DNA of 64,000 bases from Diaporthe sp. PMI_573. Lineage: Eukaryota > Ascomycota > Sordariomycetes > Diaporthales > Diaporthaceae. This document shows positions 1 through 11,480 of the stretch, one piece after another. The stretch spans positions 434,001-498,000 of the forward strand of contig JAJTUP010000045.1 of the NCBI GenBank assembly GCA_021399435.1, read 5' to 3'. The position numbers and the translations under genes were made by a program. The notes beneath the pieces are model-generated. The model was given only the letters and a program-made list of their open reading frames with translations, did no database searches and was not told where the DNA came from. Position 1 is the first letter of the stretch. Each line of letters opens with the position of its first letter.

Positions 1-1
1 C

Positions 2-296
2 GTCAAGGCGGAGAGGCGCAAGGAAGTACGCGAAACAATTTCAAAGAATATCCCGTTTCTGGAGTCGATATATGGTAAAACACAGTCTAATGGTAATACA
101 CTTGCGCTTCAATGTTTGTTACAGCTACCACTAACTGCAAGATAATAGGACTCAAAGCCCAAGATGAAAACCGTATCAAGGACATAAAAGAATGGCTCAG
201 CTGTACTTCAAACAACCGGGACATACAGTACCTGGTCAATCGTATGCCAATTGAGCAAACGACAAACGACGTTCAGATCATGACTGATGGAATATA
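2..296 (+). pseudogene. Possible 5' remnant upstream of TPR paralogue A
   Basis: Two overlapping open stretches cover this edge of the window: one frame open from the edge to about 144, and another from 112 to 296. The first reads like the middle of a P-loop ATPase (QSNGNTLALQCLLQL, then LKAQDENRIKDIKEWLSC in the next frame). In fungal STAND/NB-ARC proteins similar text lies between Walker A and Walker B, but no Walker motif is visible here. The gene directly downstream looks like the winged-helix plus TPR tail of such a protein. This is inference from weak resemblance; it may be non-coding. Confidence 0.22.
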
Positions 297-2052
297 GTGC
301 TTGTTGCCCATCTGGCTGAGGATAATCACACACCTGGGCCTGAGGAACCGCAGCACTTTAGCTTCTCCATATCGAAATTGACGTTGAGCCCGCCTCGTCC
401 GCTCTTCCTCAATGATGATCAGCGCACCATCCTAGGTTTAATTCAATGCGCGGGAGGTCAAGTCCCGCGCTGTTTTTTTGCGCCTGCTATGGTCTGGACA
501 ACATTGGGCGAACCAGGTCTGAATACGATCACTGTCCCCGAGGTTCTAGACGACGAGGAGCGGACAGAAATGGCACTCCAATCCTTGCTCGATAGTTCTA
601 TCCTGCTCAGCAACAAGGAAAACGACACTCTCATGGTCAACCCTGAAGTATCTAGCCAAACGGAGCAAGATGTCGACCATTGGAGGGTGACGACCTTAGC
701 TGCCACGTGCCGAGCTTTTCCGGAATGGCCTCACCTTTTAGCAGAGTAAGTACAGCGGCTCCCTTAGGTGTTCCTAGCTTATCTGACACGCGTGCAGTCC
801 TGTAAAATGCAGGTCTCTGATCCCTATCGTCCGCAACGTACTGTCGTATCTTCCTAGGGTATCCCTAGGCCACGAACTACAGTCAAACCTGATGGGAATG
901 TGCATCTCGGCATCCTTTTTCGGCTCCCTGTCATGGAAAGGAAGCATGCTTAAGATCGCATCAGGCCTGAGCACAGGGGACACCGTTACCAGTCACAAGC
1001 TCGGGATGCGGATTCGAATGTTGTATCGGTTATTGCGCAGGAATGATACACCGGTTGAGGTCCTGGATCCGCACTTGTTCATCAACAATCCTCGTTCCAA
1101 TGCTCAGTATGGGGAACAGATTATCCTCGAAATGCAGGTTCTCCTTGATCAGAGAGCTAGCATAGGGGACATAGAAGAGAATTTCGCAAAGTTCATACCG
1201 GGGCATCCCAAGTCGACGCAAGAGCGACAGGTCTCACTCCGGGGGGAAGAGATCATCATCAAGGCGATGCGGTTCCAAGGTCGTTTGGAGGACGCCAAGG
1301 AGAGATACGTCGAACTTATGACCCAGTATCGGAAAGACTCCATACCAGCGAGGTTTACAGCGTCCTTTGCTGAGCTTCTTTGTGACCTGGGCGACACGCA
1401 ACGGGCGCTCCACATATTAGGGTCAGAGTTTGACTATCGAAATAAAGGCGCGGGGAGGCGGCTAGAGATGGCTGTTTCTCAAGCTCACCTCACAAAAGGC
1501 CTATGGGACTTTGCGAGGGAAAAGTTTGGTGAAGAATCAAGGAGTTCATTGAATCTCGCCAGAGCTCGTTTCAGAAGCACCATAAACTCTCTCGAAGGCG
1601 AAGGCCTTCACAGGCTCTGCCAAACGAACAGAGGGCACTATTTCGTCGCTTGCGCCGGTTTAGCTATGATAGAACATATCTCAGCCCTGATCCTGATAAG
1701 AGAAGGGGCCATTCCGCATTGCGCATCGGTCGAGAAACAGTTGAAAACGGCATTGCAGGCCTGGCACACCGCACACTTCGCGCATGAAGCCGCGAGAGCT
1801 AGTTGGTCTGGTCAAGGCTATTCTGAGGTGGTCATTCTCTTTTCCAAGAGCCAACTACTACACCATCTCAGAGACCCTGGCGCTAAACAAGTCATGGACT
1901 TGGCTAAGCAGAAACACATTCAAATAGGCCGGCATTTTCACGTTGTCGCTCACGGGACGGTCTGGCTACAAATTCTGAAGCTTTGCCCTGATATGGATGG
2001 CAGGGGAAGGATGGCATTCTGGGAAGTTGCACTCAATGAGAGAGAGCGGTGA
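297..2052 (+). CDS. TPR-type protein, paralogue A (NLR-tail-like)
   Basis: Two exons, 297-745 and 798-2052, join across a 52-bp intron (746-797, GTAAGT donor, CAG acceptor) to give about 567 aa. The junction was chosen because the joined protein aligns without gaps to the gene at 27060-29249, which has an intron at the same place. Exon 1 carries a winged-helix-like segment (QVPRCFFAPAMVW, then ALQSLLDSSILL). Exon 2 is all-helical with TPR-like pairs (KAMRFQGRLEDAKERYVEL). The region before 297 is damaged and the first codon shown is GTG, so the true start is unknown and the N-terminal domain seen in paralogue B is missing. Function is unknown; a tail of a fungal NLR-like protein is inferred. 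Confidence 0.55.
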
Positions 2053-2456
2053 AATCGAGGGGATTGCAGGCGAGCCGGGTTGGAGGCGGGCGTGGCGGTA
2101 CACTGATAATGACTGATTGGCAAAAACACGTTGTCCGCCCCAGTCAACGAAATCACATATCAGTAAAATGTTTTCCCCATTGAGTCTTGCCATTTACGGT
2201 AATAAATTTGTCGGCATTGAATCATAAGTAAAAATGAGTTTTGTCCTTTTTACTCTTTCACAAAACTGGAAACAGGAAACCGTGTACACGTCTACTCATA
2301 CGCGAAAGGAGGGGCAGGGCGATAATACGCAGGTAAGATAAAAGGCAGAGATGGCCTCCAAGGCTGAAAAAGCGCGGTATGAGGATCAGACTAGCATCGC
2401 TACTATGGTATAACCTTCCTGCTTGATTCCACTTTTCTTCCACTCCAAGCCTTCCC
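2053..2456. other. Intergenic, no gene seen
   Basis: Spacer between the TPR gene and the ankyrin gene. I see no open frame of note, RNA gene or repeat. Confidence 0.5.
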
Positions 2457-3052
2457 ATGGACCTACCTACGTCGCCAATGTCCACCCTTAGTCCTAGCTC
2501 GCCTACAACATCATGGTCTTCCAGCTATAGCTCCGCCCCAACCCTTGCTGATAACAGCAGGGCGAAGATTGCAGAATCAGCAGCCTTAGCATCCACCGTC
2601 CTAGCTAGGGACACCCAAAGGGTTCAGTTATTACTAGACTTAGGTATAACGTTAATAAGGCCACATACCTGGGTTTTATTCGATGCATGTCTTTGCGGCC
2701 TGGAAATGCTATATGTATTACTATTTGGTAGTAATATTGATCTCAACATTCCTCTTACCCAGGGTTGGGGCGATACGATTCTCCATTTCCTCCTCCGGAC
2801 GCCTCAAGAACGGTTTGAAGACAACAAGGAAGACATTATAAGACTTTTAATACGTACTGGTGCCAGCCCGTTCCGATGTAATCAGTTAGGAGATACAGCT
2901 TCCATCTCCTAGCAGGAGATGTCAGGCCGACAGAGGGGCATAGGCTTCTAAGGCTGCTCAGGAGCGCAATCGCACCCTTGGACTGTATCAGCATGTGCCG
3001 CTTCTCGAGTCCATCATGCCTGGCCTCCGCTCGGGTCTGGGGGTTAGGTTGA
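2457..3052 (+). pseudogene. Ankyrin-repeat protein, frameshifted
   Basis: Starts MDLPTSPMSTLSP, a Ser/Thr/Pro-rich head, followed by ankyrin-like helices: RVQLLLDLGI, LFDACLCGLEMLYVLL, TILHFLLRTPQE and DIIRLLIRTGASPF. The frame stops at 2910-2912 just after QLGDTA. Reading one base out of register from about 2899 gives the expected continuation HLLAGDVRPTEGHRLLRLL, open to a TGA at 3050-3052. A single missing base at about 2897-2902 therefore explains the stop. Ankyrin repeats mediate protein-protein contacts; no effector domain is visible, so the role is unknown. It could be a truncated ankyrin or NLR-ankyrin relic, or carry a sequencing error. Confidence 0.6.
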
Positions 3053-3717
3053 CCATGAGCCAAGGCTTGGGCCGAGGAACGGGCGGGTACCCGCTTTCTG
3101 AGCCGGCCTTCCGATTCGACCGTTTTCTAGCGTCTAAGTCCTCATGGCATCGTAGATAGTTGTATCTATTGAAGGGGTAATGCTTTTAACAGTGACCTTC
3201 TAATCTAATTCTGTATTAGTGTGCTGTCGGAAATCTTAGTTGGGCTGTGCGTAGTCTGCCCAGCTTGTTTATCAACCTGTAGCTATTGCGAGACACAACT
3301 CGTAATCTGACGCGTCAAGCACTATATTCAAGTGCCTTCGCGTGACTCCGGCCTTCCACACACGAACACAAATTGCCCGAATTAGACAATGATAAAAGCC
3401 GCCCATATCCCACACTAGCACAAGATCTTGTTCTACTCAAACATGGCATCAAAGGTGCAGGAGAAGGAATGGAAGTGTATATTCTGCTATAGGTTATGAA
3501 AGAAAGAGCGGCTGTCACTACTCAGCCCTTATGACAAATCCTGTAGGTGTTTAGCTTCGATGGCTCCTGGGAAACCTTCGGGCCAGGTGCAATACAACTA
3601 GGCAACCTGGGACAGCATAGCCTTCATCTCCGTCGCTCGCTCCACAGGTAGTAAAACCACGATTCGAGCACATTCGTCCGCAGCCCTCGGTATGATCATC
3701 GAAATACATTTTGTGTA
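3053..3717. other. Intergenic, no gene seen
   Basis: No supported gene. Short open frames on both strands lack recognisable content. The 3' part of the next minus-strand gene may extend into 3551-3717 through an unseen intron, but I could not place one. Confidence 0.4.
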
Positions 3718-4485
3718 TTACTCTTGCCTGAGACGCTCTTCCTGATATACCGGACCAGATAACACCGCTTCTGTTAAAGTGCTGCCAAAGAAGAGGGGGA
3801 TAATATCTGTGCGGCAGCATTCGAGCTTTGATCTTGGTTCAGGGAGCAGCCGCGTGTGCCCAATACAGACGTACCAGATCCCGGCGTCGTGCTCCAAGCA
3901 GACCCCAAACAGCTCATTAGCTATTCTTTCGGTCCTTTTAAGCGTCACATCAATGTTGAAAGAGGCAACCCGATCATCCTGTGTAGGTGCTAAGGATACA
4001 GCGGCGGCCAATGTGCCATCCAGCTTCGATTGTCGCAGGATCGCTCCTGCCAGGTACTCGGGGAAAAAGAAGTTGCAGGCAGTGATACAGGCTTCATCCA
4101 TACGCCAAGAGCGATCGTTCTCATGCAAGTCGTCCTGATGCGACGTCTGAGAGCTGCTGTCGTCACTTTGTTCAAGTCCTGCCCCGTCGGAGGAAGTCTT
4201 TCGTACTTGATTGCGAGTAATGTGGCGCTGACGACTTTTCTTGAGCCATTGCTCCATGCGCGCTGCGTCGGGCTCCAACGCTTTCTTAAGCTGGTCTGCA
4301 GCTGCCTGGCGATCTGTGACAGACAGTTGATCGAGTTTTTTGACTAACTTCTTTCGCAGAGACTTGGCGGGTCGTTTCCTTTTGCCCTCCGCTATGTATT
4401 TGGTGAACAAATAGGCCGCGCAAGCTGGCAGGCCACCGTGGTCGAGGAAGATTCGTTCTGTGGAGTTTGTGTGGGCTTTGTCCAC
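3718..4485 (-). CDS. Hypothetical fungal protein, basic N-terminus
   Basis: A 255-aa frame from ATG at 4485 to 3718. The N-terminal 100 residues are helical and very basic (EGKRKRPAKSLRKKLVKKL), followed by a Ser/Asp-rich linker and a C-terminal domain containing ACNFFFPEYLAGAI and IANELFGVCLEHDAGIWYV. Upstream on the same strand an ATG at 4577 begins MCLTQAQVKLLLHEIRTRTK, which reads well up to 4490 but is one base out of register with the main frame. The original start is therefore probably 4577 and the gene carries a frameshift near 4490-4497. I do not recognise the family. Confidence 0.5.
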   Translation of the reverse strand: MDKAHTNSTERIFLDHGGLPACAAYLFTKYIAEGKRKRPAKSLRKKLVKKLDQLSVTDRQAAADQLKKALEPDAARMEQWLKKSRQRHITRNQVRKTSSDGAGLEQSDDSSSQTSHQDDLHENDRSWRMDEACITACNFFFPEYLAGAILRQSKLDGTLAAAVSLAPTQDDRVASFNIDVTLKRTERIANELFGVCLEHDAGIWYVCIGHTRLLPEPRSKLECCRTDIIPLFFGSTLTEAVLSGPVYQEERLRQE

Positions 4486-4577
4486 GTCGACTAAACGTTG
4501 CGGAACTCCCCTGGGGCCTTGGTGCGGGTTCGGATTTCATGGAGAAGTAGTTTGACTTGTGCTTGAGTGAGACACAT

Positions 4578-6175
4578 TATGGAGGAAGTTATAACATCAA
4601 ACAAGTGGATTTATTGGGCTGATCACGGGTTCCAAAGGGATTAGACCTCCTTTATGTGCTTGCCAGGACCTACCCGTGCACCCTTTGCTCGCAGTCGTTC
4701 TTTCACTTTACCCTTGCAACACCACACCACTCCCAGGGGCAGTCCCAGTTGGGAATAGAGTACGCTGCGTGTGTGTGGCGCGTGCAGAGAGAAAATGCAT
4801 GGTGTGGATGGCTTTACTTCCTTTGACCAGTCGTGTTTGAGCTAGACCATGGCTAGGTTCACGACACAATTTCAGCAGGACTCACAGCCTAGGATCAAAC
4901 GGACGATGCAACACAATGGCTGACCACTGTCCACACACACCTGAAAGTATAATTCATCGGGGATGCCGGTTCACTGCCCATGACTATGGCCGGGGAATCT
5001 CCTCGCTAAACAGGTTTCTGGGGCCAGCTGAGCGAGATGCCGGCTCCTACCTGGAGAAAGTACTGTACGAGATTTTGGACGCCGGTCTGTCATTCAAGTT
5101 CACGGCGGGCATTCATCTAGACCAGGTGCTCATGTCCAGTGGCTGGGTATCAACCAACTGGCTCTAAGATCAAAATCACTTCTAACGACCGCTGCCCAGG
5201 AGGCGGAAATGAACTTAGGAGGCATCGCTAGATACGCGCCAACAGAAGCACAACGAGGTGGCGTCCGGTGGATGTTGTGGAGGTGCATATGACCTCAAAT
5301 ACCATCTCAACTTGTGGCATCTCCCAGTTCGCTCCACGGTTCTCCACGGTACAGGAATCCATGGCAGGATTGAGAGGCTGATTAGACCAGGCCATAATTA
5401 TCGCAACCCGAGGCCCGTCTCCGTCTCTCCTCGGATGTTGTTGCCAATCAGGTTCTGGTATTCTCAGTACACAATAAAGGCTATGAGGCGTATCAGCTAC
5501 TTACGAGGACAGTCTCTATCGATAAAGAGTGGCTCAGGAATGGTGTCTGGATCAGTGACCGTCGCGTTTGCGCTTTCCAAATAAACCAAAGAAGACATGT
5601 TGGCGTGATTTTGAAACCAAAGGCCGTAGCCGAGTTGGTAGACTTTGACTTGACCTAGATCCTTTCGGGCTTATTCCTCAGTGGAGGAAGGATATTGGGC
5701 TCAGTGCAACTGCCGGGCAGGTCCAAACTCTTGAATATGTTGGTTTAGAAGAGCAGAAGGGAAGCGTTTGGGGGAAGGGACCAAGATGAGGCCAAGCAGA
5801 GAAGCAGAAAACGGAAGGCCAGGTGATAGAGCCCACCTGTCCCCCTCCCCACACCCTTCCCCGAGCCATGTCCCATTTTGAAAATACACCCTTGCACAGT
5901 ACACTGGGATCGTCGAACCCTTATCTCCCGCATCTGGAGACTTGCAGGGCAGGGCCTCCTTGCAAAGCATCGCCTTTACCCAGGTGCTCATGCACACCTT
6001 TCAGGATTAGCTCAAACATCCGAGGGAGCCACCTTCTCAATCCATCGCATTCTGCAATGTTGATATAAGTACTCTTCCTACCTTCTCAGCAAAAGACCCC
6101 ATAAACCTCTACTCTCAGCTTGCCCGCATCACATCCTTTGAACGCAGCCGCTCAAGCCCAAAACAACAGCTCAAA
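4578..6175. other. Gene-poor stretch
   Basis: Short open frames at 4916-5167 and 5258-5584 on the plus strand do not resemble any family I know and lack clear splice signals. The leader just before 6176 contains TATA-like GATATAAG at about 6061 and a C-rich stretch, so 6050-6175 may hold the promoter of the next gene. Confidence 0.35.
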
Positions 6176-7106
6176 ATGCATGACATAGTGTTGCAGAAAG
6201 ACTCCAAGATATGGCGTTCTTGGTACATAGTTGCATTTTTATCAACTCTTCTCTTGATGGCACTCCATATTCTTGTCATGATACTCGAATTGTACAAGAA
6301 ACGCAGAACCCCACCACACGAAAGACCCAAGGTATCTTTGCTAATACAACATCACGACCTTCATTACATTTATTGGGCCGCGCGTGTACCGGCCTATGTT
6401 CTGGGTGTTGTGCTTTTTGCACTGGGATACTTCGAACCGGTGTTCGGGATACATGCTATAATGCTGGGAATCTACTACAGTCTATCAGACGAGGTATGTC
6501 GCTACACCGGAAGAAATTTGACAGATTAACTGATTCCCCTAGTCGTTTTTTTTCATTTGCCTTTGGCGCGACTCATGGAAGAGATGCAAGATGGCTGGGG
6601 CGATTGCATATAATAATGTGGTACTTGGCCTCCTCGTCGGGAGTGTCCCACTAGCCCAGCAGTGTCCATTTGAGGCCAAGATAGTTGTCTTGGTTACGTT
6701 TTCCATCTGTCGCCTGTGGTCCATATGGGAATGCTGGTCCTTTCGGCAGCGGGTGCCTCGGCGATGGATTAACGGCATGCTGGTGGTCATGGTGTTCTTC
6801 CCAACTGTGTGGGTCGCCATGCTCATCGAGGAGTACGGTTGGTTCTTGCTGGTAAGAAATGCTGTGTGATATACGGAGATTTACGGCTAATTAATACTGC
6901 AGACTGTATACTTGTCATGCGTTACCTGCGAAGTCTCTTATTTTCGAAAGCTTTGGGTCCTCGGCCCCCGTGAATATTGGCGAAAAAGCCAGGGCGAGCC
7001 TTCGAAGGCAGGAGCTGGCGTGACAGGAGCTGGCGAGACAGAAGCTGGCCGGTCAGACTCGCTGGCGTGTCTTTGTTGCCCCGAGGACGTCCATGAACTC
7101 ACATAA
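6176..7106 (+). CDS. Six-TM fungal membrane protein, three exons
   Basis: Exons 6176-6493, 6543-6851 and 6903-7106 join in phase 0 to give 276 aa. Intron 1 (6494-6542, 49 bp, GTATGT...TAG) has a TTAAC branch site; intron 2 (6852-6902, 51 bp, GTAAGA...CAG) has CTAAT. Hydrophobic helices: WYIVAFLSTLLLMALHILV, YVLGVVLFALGYF, GIHAIMLGIYYSL, a stretch around NNVVLGLLVGSV, KIVVLVTFSICRLW and GMLVVMVFFPTVWVAML, followed by a cytosolic-type tail rich in Gly/Glu with a CLCC cluster. The topology suits a receptor-like or transporter-like integral membrane protein, but no signature motif is present and the function is unknown. Clean splicing and an unbroken frame support a real gene. Confidence 0.7.
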
Positions 7107-8628
7107 TTCGACTCCAACGAGTAGATGCCGGCCATGCTTCAGCAGGATCACAGCAGCAAGGAAGGGAGAAGGGGGTGGTGGGAAGACATTTGTATGACGT
7201 GCGACAATGTTATCACGGTGGTGATCACACCCTATCCGGAGGGAGGGCATGAAATGTACAGAGATGGTTCGACTGTGGAGAATATTCGGGATCATAACTG
7301 CTTCAACTGTTTATAACCCCACACAATAAGGTGGGAAAGCACTCCGTCGACAGCGACTCATCAAGGAGACAAGATTGAAGGAGGCAGATGTTCGTGGAAT
7401 TGTACCCTCAGAAGGTATTTGCACAACTACCTTCTTGCTCAACCATACTATAATGACCAGTAGGTTCTCATGGCCTGGGAGACATTGTATAGAATGTCAA
7501 AAACGAAGTAAGTCCTCAAACCCCCTCTCTCCTCCACGAGTAACTCGGGATCCCCATACTTGGAAATAATGATCTCCTGCCCAATCAGCTCGATCACAAT
7601 CCGTACAGCTGCGTTGGCGGATTTGCAAACTTGAGGCCAATGACTGCTCTTTGTAAACATACTTAGGAAAATCCGTCTTGCGGCCATGGTGAGGGTGAAG
7701 AGGGGCCGACCCTCTGATAGACCCGCCGAAACTACCATACCATGACGAATATCACACACCCCCAGCCGAGAGGAATGTTAGTGCTGCACTCCAACCAGCT
7801 ACGACGGCTCCACTGATCTGACGCGCAGGGTGGAGACCGACAACGTTCTCTTTGACAAGGGAGTCGACCAGGCAGATTCTATGTCCACTCACCCGCAGCA
7901 AAGCTTTGGAGGATCTTCAGCCCCGGAACGGGTCCGAGGAAATAGATCGGGAGGCAAGCGCGTGCAACATCCCTCGTTTCTTAGGCACCCCAAGGACGGT
8001 TACAACACAGGCGCGGCCCGCAGGTAGCCCTCATAGCTGAAAGTCGTGAACAGCAGCGTGACGGCGAAGCTGGAGCTGAGTTAGAGCCCAACATCAATGT
8101 TCTGTGCAGAGTGTCACGGTAGCATGACAAGTGAATGGGCTGCAAAATGTCCTCATGGTGTGCCCGGAACATGCCAAGTTGTCAGAAGTGTATCCATCCA
8201 GCCATTTCAAAGGTTCCAACTCGCTCAGACAGGTGACCACCGCGGCACACCGCACATCCCACGTTCTAACCCCGGTTGGAACTTGGCGCCGTTTTCTTAA
8301 TCTGAATTCCTGCCCTGTTCCATGGTCAATTCGATAGAGGGCTTCGAAGCGAATGAGCTAGTGCGGACGCTGTCGCTTGTCGTGCAGACAGTCGGCGGAC
8401 AAGTCTTCCACAATGGGGATGGACCGATGCTTCCATTATGTCCCGTCCTGCCCCCCAGGGGTCCAGGGCGAGGAAGCCGTGTGGCACAGGCTTGCTCGCT
8501 GATCCTCCCGAGGCGAGCACGACCAACAAAGCAACATGTATATGCACTCTCAACTCGTCTCCCGTCTGGAACACACTGCAGAGATGGCGGCAGAGTTACG
8601 GCCCGGGGATCCCTAGGACTGGGAAAGC
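7107..8628. other. No convincing gene
   Basis: Open frames on both strands, such as 7448-7759 on the minus strand, lack recognisable domains or supporting introns. The minus frame has one helical stretch (ANAAVRIVIELIGQEIIISK) and could be an exon of an unknown gene, but I cannot connect it to others. Confidence 0.3.
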
Positions 8629-9384
8629 ATGAATGCTTCTGCTGAGGCAGGAGGCCGTCATTGGAGTTTAAAGTGGCGCGAAGCCTCCCTCCGAAAAGCT
8701 CTTACTGCTCATGCAACCTTTTCCCCCGCCTTTCAGGCAAAAATGCCGGACGAGAGGACAGGACTACTGAGCGCTCCGGTGGGTCCGTCCACGACGGGTG
8801 ACGGCTCCCAGGGGTTCTTCTCGTATGACCGTGACCACGCAGCCCGGTCTGCCGCTTACAAACTCGGCTCTTACTGTTTGAAATACACTGCCTATTGTTG
8901 TTCAGGCCAGCTGTCTACTGTACTTAGCATTCTTTGTGAGCTTTGCACTCTCAGAGCGCGAAAAAATTGGGTGGAGATATCTATATCGTTTGAAGCGGCT
9001 GTATTCAAGGCATTCAGCGCTGAATGCGCCACCCCTGAGCCATCAGTCGCCGCCTTGGAGCAAGCATCCAAGGCGAATCGAAAACCTACAGCGATTGCTG
9101 ACGCCCTTCAGGCCTATCTCGGGCTGATCGACCAGGCTATCACAATGGTCATGGCGTTCTCGAAAGCTGGTTGCAGCTGGGTGTTTGCATGTGTAGTTGC
9201 TGCGATAATCCTGGGTATAGCATTTTTCCTTCAGCGAAACTCCAAGGAGGCCATTGCTGAGGTGCTGGCGAATCGACGTCAGAAGGAAACTGAAGCGTGA
9301 GTTCACCGTTCCTCACGGCTTCAGAGTCCAGACACTAACCACATTAGACAGTGGCAACGATCTCTTTTCAACTTACGCAAATAG
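8629..9384 (+). CDS. Hypothetical single-TM protein, two exons
   Basis: Exon 1 (8629-9296) and exon 2 (9348-9384) are separated by a 51-bp intron with a GTGAGT donor, a perfect CACTAAC branch site and a TAG acceptor, giving 234 aa; an internal ATG at 8743 (MPDERTGLLSAP) is an alternative start giving 196 aa. A helical middle region is followed by one hydrophobic segment (WVFACVVAAIILGIAFFLQ) and a short basic, Gln-rich tail ending QWQRSLFNLRK. It is likely a tail-anchored membrane protein. Family and role are not recognised. Confidence 0.45.
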
Positions 9385-9679
9385 TCAGCGGAAGCTATTG
9401 CAATCGGAGTGCGACCGTCGACACTTCGTCCTCCTCGTTTTCGGCTTTCTCATGGTCGTCGCGAACCCCCCCGAACCACACAACCTCATGCTCGCCCTTC
9501 CTTCGATCCTCCACACAGATGAAAAGTTGGGCAAAATGTGGAAGGCCACAGCCGATATGCAAACCTCCTTGCTGTTTCTGCGGGCACATTATCCGCCAGA
9601 CCAAGCTCCCCAACAAGAGATCACACAACACCCGGCATCTCGCCCACGTCCGGCGTCCCGACTATGTGAGATTTGGGGG

Positions 9680-9751
9680 GTGCTGAGAGACTCTACCCTG
9701 GCCACGAATGCGGCGGCGCTGAGAGACTCTACCCTGGCCACAAATGCGGCC
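9680..9751 (+). repeat. 36-bp tandem repeat, two copies
   Basis: Two adjacent 36-bp units differ at about three positions and encode RDSTLATNAAAL-type repeats in one frame of a weak open frame (9254-9865). Too short for a minisatellite; probably a local duplication. Confidence 0.7.
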
Positions 9752-9759
9752 CAGATAGA

Positions 9760-10060
9760 GCGTATCTGGAGGGGGGCTGGAAATATAAGGTCGAGGTGGC
9801 ATCACACTGGGGCCGTTCCGCCGATTGATGGGGATCGATCATTTACCGATATGGCGTTGACGTAGCTTTCGATGAACCAGCCATTCGGCATCTTCCAGAG
9901 GTGCGTGAGACTCGAACGAACACGGTTCCTTGAAACTTCCAAGCGAGCGGGGCAGATGGGCAGATGGGCAAACATCTAGACCGCGTCCACTCAGCCATCA
10001 GAGACAAGCAGAAACGCAGGAGATGCCCACCCTACGAGACTTGCATCATCACCGCTCAAA
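9760..10060 (+). repeat. Diverged direct repeat, copy 1
   Basis: This stretch matches 10440-10740 in order and orientation. Shared blocks include GAAATA-AAGGT, the GGGCCGTTCCG/GGGACCATTCCG pair, and AAACATCTAGAC followed by CACTCAGCCATCAGAGA. One frame reads KYKVEVASHWG here and KYKVEVTSCWD in copy 2, so both may descend from one exon. No intact gene remains. Confidence 0.5.
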
Positions 10061-10439
10061 TAGGAGATAAATGCGTGTGTTGTCTCAAAAATTGCCCGCA
10101 GCATCCCATCCTTCCCATCATAGAGCGTGCCTGAATGCGACGGTAGTTTGAGCACCTGGGGAACATGGACTGTGGTAACATGGTCACAGTATAGGCGTCA
10201 AGAAGTGTGTGCTCGGGAACATGAAATGTGTCAGGGGTGTCGGTGAGCTAATGCAAGCACCCTGGGAACATGAGCCGTAGTGTGCAGACAGTACACGCTA
10301 GACCTATTCAGGGTGAAATTTTGAACAGCTTTCAAGACTCCGTGCAGTTTGCGCTCGGCCTGACGCATCAGCCTTGCCGTGCCACCCTAGGAAAATCAGG
10401 AAGGTGTCCAAGATCAAATCCTGTCAGGGGGGCAATTTT

Positions 10440-10740
10440 TCGAAATGAGGGAGGGCTCGAAATACAAGGTGGAAGTAACGTCGTGCTGGGACCATTCCGA
10501 AGAGATGATTGTAGAGCAGGGTACATTGATTAAATGATGTTTAATGAGTGTTATGGACGCAAATTGACTGAAATATCCCAGTGCCTGAGATTCCCACGCA
10601 GACGGTTCAATCTAACCTCCCAGCCAGAAAAGCTAATAGGAAAACATCTAGACGGCGTACACTCAGCCATCAGAGATATGCCGAACATAGGAGATCGCGC
10701 CCACCCAACTAGATTCCCGCCACCTTGGCTCGAATGACAG
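10440..10740 (+). repeat. Diverged direct repeat, copy 2
   Basis: Second copy of the 9760-10060 repeat, about 680 bp downstream. All frames are broken. See copy 1 for the shared blocks. Confidence 0.5.
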
Positions 10741-11480
10741 AGGAACCTGTGTGTGTGACTAGGGAATTGTCAGACAATATTATTAGCGTGGCAGGAAAAC
10801 AATACGCACCTTGACGCATCCGCTACGATCGTGATTTCTGACTGTGTGTTGGTTCCCCGGGTCACGCTGCAAATGACCACCGTCTTTATGTGCGATTGGC
10901 TGTGCGAGATGCAGAACACTGCGCCAGATGGTGTGGTGCTCATGGTAGCAGGGTACTTGAAATGGTTGACGAAAGTAAAGGCAAGTTTGTGTTACACACC
11001 GGGTGAGCAGATCCAAGAAGACTGCTTTTTAAACCTTACTGCGACGAAAGCTGCTCTACTCGCCGGAGATACTACTGCAGCTTGTCCCCCCCCCCACCAC
11101 CCACACACACACCTGTCCCCTGCTGTTCCAGGGCGGCCCTCAAACCAGCGTTGTCGAGCGGGAGCAGACGAGACCAATACAAAGCAAGACCCCTACAAGA
11201 CACAATTGGATTTCGCAGGCTCCTGATTCCGCGAGCGGGGCATTTTCAGTAAACCCCTGCCCCAGACCCCTGAGTATGCGTAGTGTGTTGTGTTGATGCT
11301 GCGTAATTTGCATCAACTGGCGAGATACTTCAATTCGGGTAGCTGCGACCATCCGCGCTCGCCGGTAGGGAGTGACACCGATCTGCATCATGCGAAGTCA
11401 CCACTAATTCACATCCCCTACGATACTTTTAGCCCGACCTGCACATTCTGCACTGCTTAAGGGCTTGGCACTTCTTGATC
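10741..11480. other. Intergenic, no gene seen
   Basis: Contains a short C/CA-rich tract near 11086-11112. No supported gene on either strand. Confidence 0.4.

Noticed and set aside
5628..5700. tRNA-like text (GCCGTAGCCGAGTTGGTAGAC)
   Set aside because: No cloverleaf arms or T-loop could be paired around it.
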